Positions 16,750 through 25,790 are shown, numbered from the stretch's first letter. The stretch: DNA of 35,171 nt from Zooshikella ganghwensis DSM 15267 (GCF_000428585.1 NZ_AUAF01000040.1:1-35171); one strand, 5' to 3'. Made by a program: numbers and translations. The notes: a model not told the origin generated them from the sequence alone.

Positions 16750-17910
16750 ATGCAAACTCCTGAAATTACGACACCTGTAGTGCAAGGCTATTATGAAGAA
16801 CGATTTCATGGATTAAAAACGTTGTTTCAACAGCTGATGGAAAACCAGCATGGTGCAGCATTAAGTATCTGTCACCAAGGTGACATGCTGGTAGATATCT
16901 GGGCTGGTCATATGGATAAGGCTCAGCAAGAGGTATGGCACCAAGATACTTTGGTAAATATTTTTTCGTGTACCAAAGTCGCTGCCATCGTTAGCTTGCT
17001 CCAGCTCTACGAAAAAGGAGAGTTATGGCTGGATAAGCCAATCGTGTATTACTGGCCAGCGTTTGCTCAAAATAATAAAAGCCAAGTTACAGTCCAGCAT
17101 TTATTAACTCATCAAGCTGGGTTGCCCGCTTTTAAGCATGAAGTGTCGTCTGATGATTTATTTGACTGGCAGGCAATGGTCAACCACATTGAGCAGGCCG
17201 AATTATGGTGGCCTGCAGGGACTAAGCATGGTTATGCGCCAGTCACCTTTGGCTGGATAGCAGGTGAGTTATTTCGACGTATACAGGGTGAGTCTCTTGG
17301 TAACTATTGGCGTGAGCTTGTCAAAACAGAGTATGAGGAAGAGTTTTATATTGGTGTGCCAGAGCATGTAACCTCACGTATCGCTACGATGATGCGATTA
17401 AATCAACCGGATCAAAATCCCCAAGGCCTTTTAGCAGAGTTGCTGAGTCGACCTAAAGGCATTACGGCACGAAGCTTCACTAATCCTCAGACTATCATGA
17501 CCAGCACCAACTGGCCTCAATGGCGAGCTATGGAGTTACCGTCTGCCAATGGCCACTCAACAGCCCGAGCATTAGCCAAAATTATGGCAGACTTATCAAG
17601 TCAAGAATCCAGGTTACTAAAGCCAGAGACAATAGCGTTAGCAACTCAAGTATTTGTTTCTGGCCATGATGCGGTGTTACCTTGCCCAACCCGGTTTGGT
17701 TTAGGGTTTTTACTGCATCAGTCATATGCCGGTGGACAACTTGGTGCTCCACAAAACTTTGGTCACCCGGGTGCTGGTGGTGCATTAGTTATGGCAGATC
17801 CTGTCCGCCAGCTTGGCTTTTCATTTGTGACGAATAGTATGGGTGCTGCACTGTTAGTCGATGAGCGTGCTGAAGCGCTGCTGGAAGCTTGTTATCATGA
17901 TCTTGGATGA
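16750..17910 (+). CDS. serine hydrolase, beta-lactamase/class C-like (EstB-type esterase)
   Basis: A 386-residue cytoplasmic protein without a signal peptide. It has the SxxK nucleophile motif S73-C-T-K76, a likely catalytic Tyr in HGYAPVTFGW (Y162), and a C-terminal FGHPGAGGALVMADP box in the place of KTG. This pattern marks the family VIII esterase branch of the beta-lactamase fold rather than a true AmpC, which would be exported. Likely substrates are small esters or lactones. It begins 53 bases after dinG, possibly in the same transcript. Its ribosome site is weak. Confidence 0.88.
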   Translation: MQTPEITTPVVQGYYEERFHGLKTLFQQLMENQHGAALSICHQGDMLVDIWAGHMDKAQQEVWHQDTLVNIFSCTKVAAIVSLLQLYEKGELWLDKPIVYYWPAFAQNNKSQVTVQHLLTHQAGLPAFKHEVSSDDLFDWQAMVNHIEQAELWWPAGTKHGYAPVTFGWIAGELFRRIQGESLGNYWRELVKTEYEEEFYIGVPEHVTSRIATMMRLNQPDQNPQGLLAELLSRPKGITARSFTNPQTIMTSTNWPQWRAMELPSANGHSTARALAKIMADLSSQESRLLKPETIALATQVFVSGHDAVLPCPTRFGLGFLLHQSYAGGQLGAPQNFGHPGAGGALVMADPVRQLGFSFVTNSMGAALLVDERAEALLEACYHDLG

Positions 17911-17980
17911 TTGCAGCGCTAAATATGAAAAGCGTGTATTTTGTTAGCGATGAATGCTAAAAGGAAATTGCTATTATCAT

Positions 17981-18571
17981 TTATTGAATATCGTTTGGTT
18001 GTTCAGTTTTTTGTTGAAGATAGAGATGTTTTAAGCTGGCGAGAATAGCATTGGCTTGCTCAATTTGTCCTGGTGCGAGGATACGCTTGATTCTTGAAAC
18101 TTCCTCCTGGGCATCAGTTTGGTGTGGGTTAGGAGCTTCGCTGGCTAGGCTTAACCAAATATAGGCTGTAATCAGGTTGGCATCGATACCAATACCTTTG
18201 TGTAAAGCATGGCCTAGATAGTATTGAGCTTGAGCATCTTTCAGCTTGGCTGCTTCATTTAATAACTTAATACCAAACTTCTCATCCTTGGTAACTCCTT
18301 TACCTTCCATATAAGCCAATCCAAGTAGACGTTTTGCTACTGGGTGATCGGCTTCAGCCGCTGGCTTAAGGTAACTGATAGCCTTTTTATAGTTTGCTTC
18401 TCCCATGCTGCCAGTAAACAGTGCTTGACCTGCTGCCACTTGAGCCGCCTGATTACCTTGTTTGGCTAATGACTCAAGATCAGATAACTCACTGGCCAAG
18501 CTGCCAGAAATTTGCAGAGACAACCAAATAAAAGTAAGAGAGAGAAGGCGTGCCAGATGGAAGAACTGCAT
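17981..18571 (-). CDS. Sel1-repeat (SLR) exported protein
   Basis: A 196-residue protein with a signal peptide (cleavage near residue 26, SLA-SE) and about three to four Sel1-type helical repeats between residues 30 and 145. Repeat signatures are AAEADHPVAKRLLGLAYMEGKGV, LKDAQAQYYLGHALHKGIG and AYIWLSLA. Sel1 repeats are TPR-like protein-binding scaffolds, often periplasmic. The partner is unknown. It is convergent with the serine hydrolase gene and downstream of the CPXCG gene on the same strand. Confidence 0.88.
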   Translation of the reverse strand: MQFFHLARLLSLTFIWLSLQISGSLASELSDLESLAKQGNQAAQVAAGQALFTGSMGEANYKKAISYLKPAAEADHPVAKRLLGLAYMEGKGVTKDEKFGIKLLNEAAKLKDAQAQYYLGHALHKGIGIDANLITAYIWLSLASEAPNPHQTDAQEEVSRIKRILAPGQIEQANAILASLKHLYLQQKTEQPNDIQ

Positions 18572-18711
18572 AAAAACCTCTGCTGATTGTCATAACAAGG
18601 ATATGGTCGTTCATGGGTGTATGAAGACAAAGTAAACAGCGGTCGCATTATAGCGGATAGGTGGGGGCATCCCAAGTGTTGTTATGATAGAGGTCAATTC
18701 TTCAGCACTTT

Positions 18712-18909
18712 TTAGCACTCATCTAGTGTGAGTACTTTTACATCAGGTTGCTGCTGGAGCGGATCATAACCCACCACTAAGCGAATAGGGCGACAACATA
18801 TCTGGCAGTCTTCAACAAAGTCTTGAACATCACAAAGTGCTTCTATTGCAGTGTAGAATGGCTCACCACAATAGGGGCATGGTAATGTGAGCCATTGCAT
18901 TGATTCCAT
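18712..18909 (-). CDS. CPXCG motif cysteine-rich protein
   Basis: A 65-residue small protein of the CPXCG family. CPYCG at residues 11-15 and a second cysteine group (CQICCRP, around 35-41) form a likely zinc ribbon. The family occurs widely in gammaproteobacteria and has no assigned function. It starts at ATG 18909 with a second in-frame ATG three codons on. Divergent from the acyltransferase gene. Confidence 0.88.
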   Translation of the reverse strand: MESMQWLTLPCPYCGEPFYTAIEALCDVQDFVEDCQICCRPIRLVVGYDPLQQQPDVKVLTLDEC

Positions 18910-19101
18910 TTAATAACAACCTATCTATGTGATTAACAGAAAATTATGGCTGACTTGTACTATAATGGCGAACTTCTTCAGTAGTACTATGTTGGACAAT
19001 ACTTTCTTCAGTCCTATGTATAGCTTGTTATAGCTATTTAGTATTGCAGGAAAAACGAATAACTTTGTTGTTAATACATTGAGAAGGTGGACCGTTGTTG
19101 C

Positions 19102-20271
19102 ATGGACAACTTCGATGATATCAGGCCTTATCACGATGATGAGGTAAGAGGGGTTTTGGATCGCTTATTGGGCGATAGTGCATTTATAAGTGCAATGACT
19201 TCACTAAAGTTTCCCAAGTGCCCTGAGTTTTTACAGCCCGCTTTAAAGTATATGGTGCGTATTGCGCTTCGGGAAGAGCTGCGTCACGTTAAAGATGTTG
19301 CTGGATTACAGGATGTACTGGAAACCTATATTGATCGTAATATCCAGAAAAATACATCGCAAGTTACTTACTCTGGACAAGAGTCACTTAAAAATGCCCG
19401 TGGTTATCTTTTTATGTGTAATCATCGGGATATTGTTATGGATCCAACATTCGTTAACTTCGCACTCTATCATCATGGTATGAAGACCCCGCGTATTGCG
19501 ATTGGGGATAACCTGCTAAGTCGTCCTTATGTTAGTGATCTGATGCGCTTGAATAAAAGTTTTATTGTTAAGCGTTCTGTTAAAGGCCGAAGAGAAAAGT
19601 TGGCGGTTTATAAGCAGCTTTCTGCTTATATCAACCACTCGTTGAATACTTTTGAATCTATTTGGATTGCGCAGCGTGAAGGACGTTCTAAAGACAGTAA
19701 TGACAAAACGGATACCGCAATTCTAAAGATGCTTTTGATGGCCCAAACAGACAAGGAAGTAAGCTTTGCTGAGCAGATTCAACGGTTGAATATCGTTCCA
19801 GTTGCTGTTTCTTATGAATATGATCCCTGTGACATTTTAAAGGCACGAGAGTTAGCTTATCGAGCAGCGCACGGTAAGTATGATAAAGCTGAAAATGAAG
19901 ATGTGAACAGTATTGTGCGAGGAATTACCGGGAATAAAGGTCATGTTCATGTTTCGTTTGGGACGTGTTTAGAAGAGGAATACCTAAATGCAACGGACGT
20001 TGCTAATGAAATAGATCGTCAGATTCACTCGCTTTATTATTTACATCCTTCTAACTTCTTTGCATTTGAGCATGTTAAAGAGGCATATATTGATGTCAAT
20101 CCTCCTGCCTTAGAAGCGCATTTTCCAGGCCTTGATTTAAAAGCAAAGCGAGAAGAGTTTGAGCAACGTTTGGCATCATGTCCTGAGACGTGGCGCCATT
20201 GGTGGCTTCAAGCTTATGCTAATCCGCTAATTAATAAGTTCCGTTGCCAGGTTAGTACGCCAGACAGTTAA
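19102..20271 (+). CDS. PlsC-like 1-acylglycerol-3-phosphate acyltransferase family protein
   Basis: A 389-residue protein. I prefer ATG 19102 to GTG 19087, because GAGAAGGTGG (19081-19090) then serves as its ribosome site. The acyltransferase catalytic motif NHRDIVMD (the NHx4D type) is near residue 112, preceded by GYLFMCN. IWIAQREGRSKD at about 195-206 fits the EG(T)RS phosphate-binding block. The family transfers acyl chains to lysophospholipids or related acceptors at the membrane. It is longer than PlsC (about 240), with an N-terminal extension of about 90 residues and a C-terminal extension. The true acceptor is unknown. Confidence 0.85.
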   Translation: MDNFDDIRPYHDDEVRGVLDRLLGDSAFISAMTSLKFPKCPEFLQPALKYMVRIALREELRHVKDVAGLQDVLETYIDRNIQKNTSQVTYSGQESLKNARGYLFMCNHRDIVMDPTFVNFALYHHGMKTPRIAIGDNLLSRPYVSDLMRLNKSFIVKRSVKGRREKLAVYKQLSAYINHSLNTFESIWIAQREGRSKDSNDKTDTAILKMLLMAQTDKEVSFAEQIQRLNIVPVAVSYEYDPCDILKARELAYRAAHGKYDKAENEDVNSIVRGITGNKGHVHVSFGTCLEEEYLNATDVANEIDRQIHSLYYLHPSNFFAFEHVKEAYIDVNPPALEAHFPGLDLKAKREEFEQRLASCPETWRHWWLQAYANPLINKFRCQVSTPDS

Positions 20272-20333
20272 TTGTTCAGCTAATAATCGCTAACACTACA
20301 AGGCTTGATAATTCAGTATTTAACCAATACTTT

Positions 20334-20351
20334 GGCACCAAGGATGGTGCC
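20334..20351. terminator. hairpin after the acyltransferase gene
   Basis: GGCACC (20334-20339) / GGTGCC (20346-20351) with a six-base loop, between the convergent acyltransferase and small membrane protein genes. U tracts are short on both strands, so it is only a plausible weak terminator. Confidence 0.45.
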
Positions 20352-20384
20352 TTAAACATGAAAAATAAACGAGGTAAGCTACTT

Positions 20385-20672
20385 TTATAAATTTAAAATG
20401 AAGGCTGATGTATAACTGGCTCCAGCCATAATAAGAGCAAAAATAGATACGGTTTGAAAAAGCTGGGTCCAGATGGACTGAGGAGACTTAGAATAAGACT
20501 TTAAGGGTAACCGTTGAATATCACTGTAAACCAGCGACTGCTCTATACTTTGTTTTCGTATCCAGACATTAATGCTTAAAAAGATACTTAATATTAAATA
20601 AATAGAGCCTAATATAAATAACGATAAGCTGGGTGAGTTGACTGCAAACTGCCAAAGTGAATGAATAAGCAT
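20385..20672 (-). CDS. small two-helix membrane protein
   Basis: A 95-residue protein from ATG 20672 (an in-frame GTG lies at 20681). Two hydrophobic segments, about 12-35 and 72-92, flank a polar middle with RKQ, suggesting an inner-membrane hairpin. A purine-rich GAAGAAG precedes the start. I do not recognise a family. The hydrophobic pattern, lack of overlap with other genes and convergent placement support a real gene. Confidence 0.6.
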   Translation of the reverse strand: MLIHSLWQFAVNSPSLSLFILGSIYLILSIFLSINVWIRKQSIEQSLVYSDIQRLPLKSYSKSPQSIWTQLFQTVSIFALIMAGASYTSAFILNL

Positions 20673-20681
20673 AATAGGCAC

Positions 20682-21172
20682 TTCTTCAGTAAATTGTCTG
20701 GCTACATTTGGCTAGGGTGAATCATACCCCAATCTTTAATGTAAAATTCGCTGCATTCTATCTGATCAAATAATGTACAGCCACCATTGTGATAAATCAT
20801 AAATTAAATATGTGAATTGTGTTGCATTTTTATGGTGCATCCTTGGCTTATGTTTACATGCTGCTGTCAAATTATTGTCATTGACTAGGAACTTTCTCTG
20901 TTGATTTTTTTCTAACCATGAGTGTTAAATGTGATCATATCGAGTTTTAGGTTATACACAATATGACGTTTTTAAATTTCCATGATACGCATATACCTAA
21001 AACGAAGCATATAGTTAACACATAGCAGCCTTGATAATGGAGATTGGGAGCTGCATGGTTATATCCAAAAACAACGGCTAATTTTAACGTTGGTAGACAG
21101 ACTCATTTGAGCAGGAATTAAGGTTGCTGAATGAGATTAAGCTTGAACATCATTTATTGAGGATCAGGTACA
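20682..21172. other. 491-base gene-free stretch
   Basis: Divergent region between the small membrane protein and the helical protein gene. It holds one copy of the dispersed repeat (20991-21007) and, near 21062, a diverged TATATCCAAAA resemblance. A TTGACT at about 20881 is a possible -35, without a clear partner. GAGGATCAGG at 21158-21167 is the ribosome site of the next gene. Confidence 0.4.
20991..21007 (+). repeat. dispersed ATATACC...ACGAAG repeat, isolated copy
   Basis: ATATACCTAAAACGAAG, differing at one position from the copy at 11068-11087. No inverted partner was found nearby except a weak resemblance around 21062. Confidence 0.5.
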
Positions 21173-21631
21173 ATGCTAAGCCTGGAAACTCGGTGGCGAC
21201 AGTTAACGTTTCAGGGAAGTGAAGCCTTTCATACAGAGCAATACAGAGAAGCACAGAAAAAATTCTTTCAGGCCTTATTTGTTGCTGAAGAAATGCTGCT
21301 TTTAGAGGATTGTCGAGGAGCTCATTTGCCTGTTGTACAACTGTTTATGATTGCTTGCCACAACTTAGCGGATACCTATTTAGCGTTAGGATTTAAAATT
21401 CAAGCATTTGAATATTATCGAAAAGCCTATGCGGATTTAGTTCACTTACTAAATTCACCACGGGCTGATGCTGGTTTACGTCAACAAGCACAAGAGTGTG
21501 TCAGTAAAGCTGCAGATGAGTGGCAGCAGGCGTTTAATACTATGGATAAACATATCTTGTGGGGTTGGTGCAACCAACAACAGAGTATTAATAAGCCGGG
21601 TTATTCAACTCCTTATAATGCAAGACACTAG
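21173..21631 (+). CDS. TPR-like helical protein, hypothetical
   Basis: A 152-residue soluble protein made of amphipathic helices. The segments EAFHTEQYREAQKKFFQAL and HNLADTYLALGFKIQAFEYYRKAY have the spacing of tetratricopeptide repeats. It has a good ribosome site (AGG seven bases before ATG 21173). TPR-like folds bind other proteins; no partner is evident. Its stop overlaps the stop of the convergent diguanylate cyclase gene by four bases. No specific family recognised. Confidence 0.7.
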   Translation: MLSLETRWRQLTFQGSEAFHTEQYREAQKKFFQALFVAEEMLLLEDCRGAHLPVVQLFMIACHNLADTYLALGFKIQAFEYYRKAYADLVHLLNSPRADAGLRQQAQECVSKAADEWQQAFNTMDKHILWGWCNQQQSINKPGYSTPYNARH

Positions 21632-22710
21632 AATTGAAGGGGTTGATTATGCCTGACAGATGATGGTTGTTTAGTCGAGCATACAGGGTTAGGTATCAAT
21701 GGTGATGAAGTTAAGGTTGAAACTCTGACTTTCTTTTGGAGGAGTAGCTGCTGGTCTGCTTGGCTTAAAAGTGCTTCTGCACTCCATGTGACATCTTTTA
21801 TGTAAGTTGCCGCACCACAGGATATTGAAACAGGAACTTCCTGTTCTTGGTAAATTAAAGGCTCTTTGGTAATTGCTCTTTTTAAACGCTTACTGACCGC
21901 CAGAGCATCTTTCATACTTTGGTTTGGCAAAGTGATGATGAACTCATCACCGGCATAACGGAAGGCTTGATCACTTCGCCGTAGTGTTTTTTGGAAAATA
22001 TAAGCAAGGTGTTGTAAAACTGCATCCCCACAATCATGTCCATACTGGTCATTGATTTTCTTAAAGTCATCACAGTCAATAAATAAAATGGCTAAAGAAG
22101 CCTGGTAGCGTTCGCAGCGTGTTAGCTCATTTTGGATATGGTCAAGCATAACGCGTCGATTAAAAAGGTTTGTGAGCGGGTCTCGTTGCGCAAGGTATTG
22201 AAGATGATCTTGCTTATTCAAGAGAGAAAGGAGCAGTGATACTTTGGTTGCCAGCTGATTGAGCAAAGGAATCATCGTTTGGAACCAGTCCAGCATGTCT
22301 TTTTTAAAGCCCAGGTTAAGTACTGCAACCAGCTTATCTTCAAAATAAATGGGCAACATGAAGATACCATCAATACGGTTAATGTATTTCGTTGGCAGAA
22401 TACACAGTTGCTTTTGCTGGCGTAACAAGTGTAAACCATCAGGATTTTCATTTAAAAGCTGTTGTACAATTGATTCTGTTTGAAAAAGGCTATGAGCGTA
22501 AAGCCACTTTGGTACACGAGTGGGAAAATTTATTGAAGATATAGGTATATGAGGTGTTAGGGTGTACCATGCTGCTTCTGTATTAAAATATTTTAAACTG
22601 GCTTGTAGTAGCCGCTTTATAAGCACCTCGCTACTACTGCTTGTTAGGAGGCAAGAATCAACCTTAAAAAAGATTTGTTGGGCTTCTTGGAGCGATATAT
22701 CAATAGTCAT
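21628..22710 (-). CDS. GAF-GGDEF diguanylate cyclase
   Basis: A 360-residue cytoplasmic protein. Residues about 15-165 look like a GAF sensor domain, and residues about 172-335 form the GGDEF domain. The active-site loop reads AGDEF (253-257), an accepted functional variant. Substrate residues DPLTNLFNRR and FIDCDDFKKINDQYGHDCGD are intact. The inhibitory RxxD site is present (R244-D247, five residues before AGDEF), so product inhibition by c-di-GMP is expected. It makes c-di-GMP from two GTP, controlled by an unknown GAF ligand. No EAL domain. No transmembrane segment. Confidence 0.93.
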   Translation of the reverse strand: MTIDISLQEAQQIFFKVDSCLLTSSSSEVLIKRLLQASLKYFNTEAAWYTLTPHIPISSINFPTRVPKWLYAHSLFQTESIVQQLLNENPDGLHLLRQQKQLCILPTKYINRIDGIFMLPIYFEDKLVAVLNLGFKKDMLDWFQTMIPLLNQLATKVSLLLSLLNKQDHLQYLAQRDPLTNLFNRRVMLDHIQNELTRCERYQASLAILFIDCDDFKKINDQYGHDCGDAVLQHLAYIFQKTLRRSDQAFRYAGDEFIITLPNQSMKDALAVSKRLKRAITKEPLIYQEQEVPVSISCGAATYIKDVTWSAEALLSQADQQLLLQKKVRVSTLTSSPLIPNPVCSTKQPSSVRHNQPLQF

Positions 22711-23243
22711 AGTCTTTTTTACAATCTACACGAAAACTGCAGACTTAAACCTCATAAATTATTCTATGGATATCACTTAAGACAGATATTGCTTGATGAG
22801 TATGATCCGCCCCTTTTTTCTCTCATTCTTTAATAAGAATATGCAAGATGGTATCTCTAATAATAGTGAGTTTTCTGAGGTCAGCTTATGCAAAGGGCCG
22901 AATGCATTAAAATCCAACTATTGCGTTGAGGTTGCCACCAAATAAAGCTCATTTTTAGAAGTACTCATAATGTGATTATGAAGTTTGTCATAGTTATATA
23001 GTTGATATCGGTAAAAATTCTCAAATGAGAAAATTGTCTCTTATTATTTTTACTTAGTAATTTTTTCTTAAAGGTTTAGTAAACTTTTGTATTTTTTGTG
23101 GTCTATTTTGATAAGTCACTGTGAAGTATCTTTAGGATGATGGTAAAGAGTGATTTTACCTCCTGCAATTAATGAGAAAGGTGCGATAATCAATAGTAGC
23201 AAAGTAATGATTAAGTGTGTCAAACACTGTTAGGTATGGAATC
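22711..23243. other. 533-base gene-free divergent stretch
   Basis: Promoter region for the diguanylate cyclase (minus) and slyB (plus). Very AT-rich. Small inverted repeats are TCTCA/TGAGA (23019-23030) and GGTAAA/TTTACC (23142-23160); the latter sits about 85 bases before slyB and could be an operator. TTGATA near 23109 is a possible -35. No gene seen. Confidence 0.4.
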
Positions 23244-23711
23244 ATGATAAAGCTAAAGAATGTGGCAATTACAGCCTTAGCGGCTTTTTCCGTAGGCCTT
23301 ACTGGCTGCATGTCAAACCTGACTGGCAATAGCTATTCTCGTGATGAGGCTAGACAGGTACAAACAGTTCAGTTCGGTACGGTTGTGGGTGTTGAAGCCG
23401 TTGCCATTGAAGGCACCAAAAGTGGCGTAGGTACGATTGCTGGTGCAGCTGCTGGTGGTATTGCTGGATCTACCATTGGTGGTGGCCGTGGTAGCGATAT
23501 TGCTGCTGTCGCAGGTGCTGTGGCTGGAGGCTTACTCGGAGGTAAGGCGGAAGAAGCTTACACTCGAAGTCATGGAGTACGGCTGACCATTCAGATGGAT
23601 AACGGAGCCTACATCTCTGTTGTTCAGGAAGTTGATCCTGCTGTGCGCTTCTATCGCGGTGATCGAGTGAGAGTGTTGACCGCCAATGGTGTTTCTCGCG
23701 TTGTTCGTTAA
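23244..23711 (+). CDS. slyB: outer-membrane lipoprotein, SlyB/Pcp-like glycine-zipper protein
   Basis: A 155-residue lipoprotein from ATG 23244, chosen because it places a standard lipoprotein signal (MIKLKNVAITALAAF) with lipobox LTGC and acylated C22. The middle (about 60-105) is a Gly/Ala-rich two-helix glycine zipper (GAAAGGIAGSTIGGGRG, AGAVAGGLLGG), followed by a small beta domain. SlyB-type proteins sit in the outer membrane and support envelope integrity. The ECF sigma gene starts about 95 bases downstream on the same strand, so a shared envelope-stress role is plausible. Confidence 0.9.
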   Translation: MIKLKNVAITALAAFSVGLTGCMSNLTGNSYSRDEARQVQTVQFGTVVGVEAVAIEGTKSGVGTIAGAAAGGIAGSTIGGGRGSDIAAVAGAVAGGLLGGKAEEAYTRSHGVRLTIQMDNGAYISVVQEVDPAVRFYRGDRVRVLTANGVSRVVR

Positions 23712-23768
23712 AGCCTCTACTCGTCTAGATAATATTAACCCTTTGAAAACATGCCTGACTTCGTGGGT

Positions 23769-23785
23769 TGTGAAATATTTTCACA
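23769..23785 (+). promoter_or_regulatory. palindrome between slyB and the sigma-factor gene
   Basis: TGTGAAA-TAT-TTTCACA, an exact inverted repeat 22 bases before the sigma start. It could be an operator or a small hairpin limiting read-through from slyB. There is no U tract. Confidence 0.45.
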
Positions 23786-23806
23786 GCTCGCAGGGTCTCT
23801 ATTGGC

Positions 23807-24325
23807 ATGAGCAAAAAAGATATGCAATTTAAAGCGTTAGTCGATGCTTATTACAAATCGCTGTATCGCTATGCGTTTTGGCTAACATCAGATGAAGGTA
23901 TCGCTGAAGATTTAGTGCAGGAAACGTTTATGCGTGCCTGGCGGTCTTTAGATAGCTTGCAGAATGAGCAAGCAGCTAAATCTTGGTTGATAACGATTTT
24001 ACGCCGAGAAAATGCACGACGTTTTCAGCGAAAGTCGTTAGAGTATGCTGATTTAAGTGTAGATGAGATTGAAGATCAAGCGCAGTCTTTTGATGTTTCC
24101 ACTGATGTGGATGCGATCCGTCAGGCTTTGTATAAGCTATCTGAAAAGTATCGTGAGCCATTGGTTTTGCAAGTCGTTATGGGATTTAGTCAAGAAGAAA
24201 TCGCCTCAGAAATGGGGTTACCAATTAATACAGTTGCTACTCGACTACGCCGTGCTCGTTTACAGCTTAAAGAGTTGTTGGGGGATGATCATATTAAACA
24301 AGGGGTTAATCGGAGGGGCTTATGA
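23807..24325 (+). CDS. ECF RNA polymerase sigma factor
   Basis: A 172-residue group 4 (ECF) sigma factor. Region 2 spans about 8-75 (YRYAFWLTSDEGIAEDLVQETFMRAW) and region 4 about 105-160 (LSEKYREPLVLQVVMGFSQEEIASEMGLPINTVATRLRRAR), with no region 3. It directs RNA polymerase to a small regulon. Its last four bases overlap the start of the DUF3379 gene (ATGA), so the two are translationally coupled, the classic sigma/anti-sigma arrangement. The ribosome site is poor (AGGG about 14 bases upstream), which may favour low expression. Confidence 0.93.
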   Translation: MSKKDMQFKALVDAYYKSLYRYAFWLTSDEGIAEDLVQETFMRAWRSLDSLQNEQAAKSWLITILRRENARRFQRKSLEYADLSVDEIEDQAQSFDVSTDVDAIRQALYKLSEKYREPLVLQVVMGFSQEEIASEMGLPINTVATRLRRARLQLKELLGDDHIKQGVNRRGL

Positions 24326-25062
24326 AATGCCTGGAATTTCGTCGCTTAGCTTTGGAACAACCTGCGGCAATTCCTGCGGAGGCCCAAGCGCATATTCGAC
24401 AATGTGCCAGCTGTAAGCAGTTTTATCAAAAGCTGAATACGCAAGAAGCTGCTTTAGCTCAAGCGTTAGCCGTTGATGTCCCTGAAGATTTAGTTGCAAA
24501 AATTATGTTACGACAGAGTTTTGCACCTGAAGAGCCTGGCGCATCAACCGGTAAGCGGGAAAGGCAAGGTGTCAAAAGAGGCATTATTAGCTTTGCCCTT
24601 GCGGCATCAATTGGTGTTCTTGCTGTTATGCTTAACTGGATACCATTGACGAATACTCCCGTTGTTGAAGAGCATGGTGCGACTGCTGAGCTAATGATTC
24701 GTCATGTGGAAGATGAGGCAGGAACATTAGCTAAAACTGAATTGGTATCTATGGATACGTTTCGTGAGACCTTACAAAAGGTCAATCTGCAAGCGAGTGC
24801 AGATTATTCAGGAATTACATTCGCGGGAAATTGTATTGTTGATGGTATTTTGGCGGCACATTTTGTTGTGCAAACGCCGGAAGGTCCTGTAACGGTCTTA
24901 TTGATGCCAAATCATCCGTTCAAAGAACCTGTAGACTATAGTAATAAACGCTGGCATGTAGCAATGGTACCTATGGAAAAAGGCTCAGCTGCTTTTATTT
25001 CAGAACCTGGATTAAACTGGCAGGCCGTTAAAGAACAGATGATGGCTATTGTTAAGGTATAA
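24322..25062 (+). CDS. DUF3379 membrane protein, probable anti-sigma factor
   Basis: A 246-residue protein. The N-terminal cytoplasmic part has H24xxxC28xxC31 (HIRQCASC), a zinc-binding anti-sigma-like motif. A single membrane segment lies at about 88-107, and a periplasmic domain of about 140 residues follows. This matches DUF3379 proteins encoded just behind ECF sigma genes. It probably holds the upstream sigma factor at the membrane until an envelope signal is sensed. The four-base overlap with the sigma gene supports a 1:1 partnership. The inducing signal is unknown. Confidence 0.88.
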   Translation: MKCLEFRRLALEQPAAIPAEAQAHIRQCASCKQFYQKLNTQEAALAQALAVDVPEDLVAKIMLRQSFAPEEPGASTGKRERQGVKRGIISFALAASIGVLAVMLNWIPLTNTPVVEEHGATAELMIRHVEDEAGTLAKTELVSMDTFRETLQKVNLQASADYSGITFAGNCIVDGILAAHFVVQTPEGPVTVLLMPNHPFKEPVDYSNKRWHVAMVPMEKGSAAFISEPGLNWQAVKEQMMAIVKV

Positions 25063-25159
25063 TTGGCAACGCCTAGTGTATATTCTTTGCAGAACAGAGG
25101 ATATAAACGGGGACACAGAGAGCTATCACACCCAATAAGTCCTAGCTGTGGAAATAAAG

Positions 25160-25187
25160 AAAAGGGCCTGTAAAAACAGGCCCTTTT
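25160..25187. terminator. rho-independent terminator, bidirectional
   Basis: AAAAGGGCCTGT / ACAGGCCCTTTT exact 12-bp stem with a four-base loop. A- and T-rich edges let it serve both the sigma/anti-sigma operon and the convergent DUF2489 gene. Confidence 0.92.
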
Positions 25188-25216
25188 GTATTTGAGCGGC
25201 TAATAATGTAAGTTGT

Positions 25217-25657
25217 TTAAAAACTATAGACTAATAGTTTTTTCGCTGCCTGAATTATTTCTTGTCGATATTGTGTTTCTAACTCGACACGTTCTTTATC
25301 GAGTGCATTGAGTTTATTGGGACGTAAACTATGGCGTTCATCATGAGTTGGCATATCTTTTGTGGCGAGATACATTGTGTCAATAACCGAAAAATCTGCA
25401 TGCTTAAGGATATTTTCATCAATATTTTCTAGTAAGAATCGCAGTCGTATACAGGCTTCAGACAAATTAACCTGTTCGTTCACAACGGCTGCAGATATAA
25501 GTCGTATACTGGAGATCAAAAAGTCACGATGTTGTTTTTTATATTCACGAATTTTAGCTTGGTTCTGAAAAACTTCGCGCCATAGCTTAATAGCCCAAAT
25601 AGCAAGCGCAAGTGTAATTACGGCGGCAGCAATTAGTAACAACGTATATAACGTCAT
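25217..25657 (-). CDS. DUF2489 family membrane-anchored protein
   Basis: A 146-residue protein with one N-terminal membrane helix (about 4-25, LYTLLLIAAAVITLALAIWAI). A helical cytoplasmic domain follows, with the family's conserved stretch SIRLISAAVVNEQVNLSEACIRL and a closing charged helix. DUF2489 is found in gammaproteobacteria and has no known function. Start ATG 25657. It stands alone, facing the sigma operon. Confidence 0.82.
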   Translation of the reverse strand: MTLYTLLLIAAAVITLALAIWAIKLWREVFQNQAKIREYKKQHRDFLISSIRLISAAVVNEQVNLSEACIRLRFLLENIDENILKHADFSVIDTMYLATKDMPTHDERHSLRPNKLNALDKERVELETQYRQEIIQAAKKLLVYSF

Positions 25658-25790
25658 AGGACTCTCATTTCTACTTTTTTAACAGCTTGGTCATTGGGAA
25701 ACTTTGTAGTTTAGTGCAAGACTAAGCGTGGTATTGACTGGCTTAGTATCAGCATAGAGCGGGTTGCTTTTAGTCATTAAGAATCATAGA

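Noticed and set aside
16750-17910. A true class C beta-lactamase (resistance gene)
   Set aside because: It has no signal peptide, no YxN and no KTG box; the pattern fits family VIII esterases instead.
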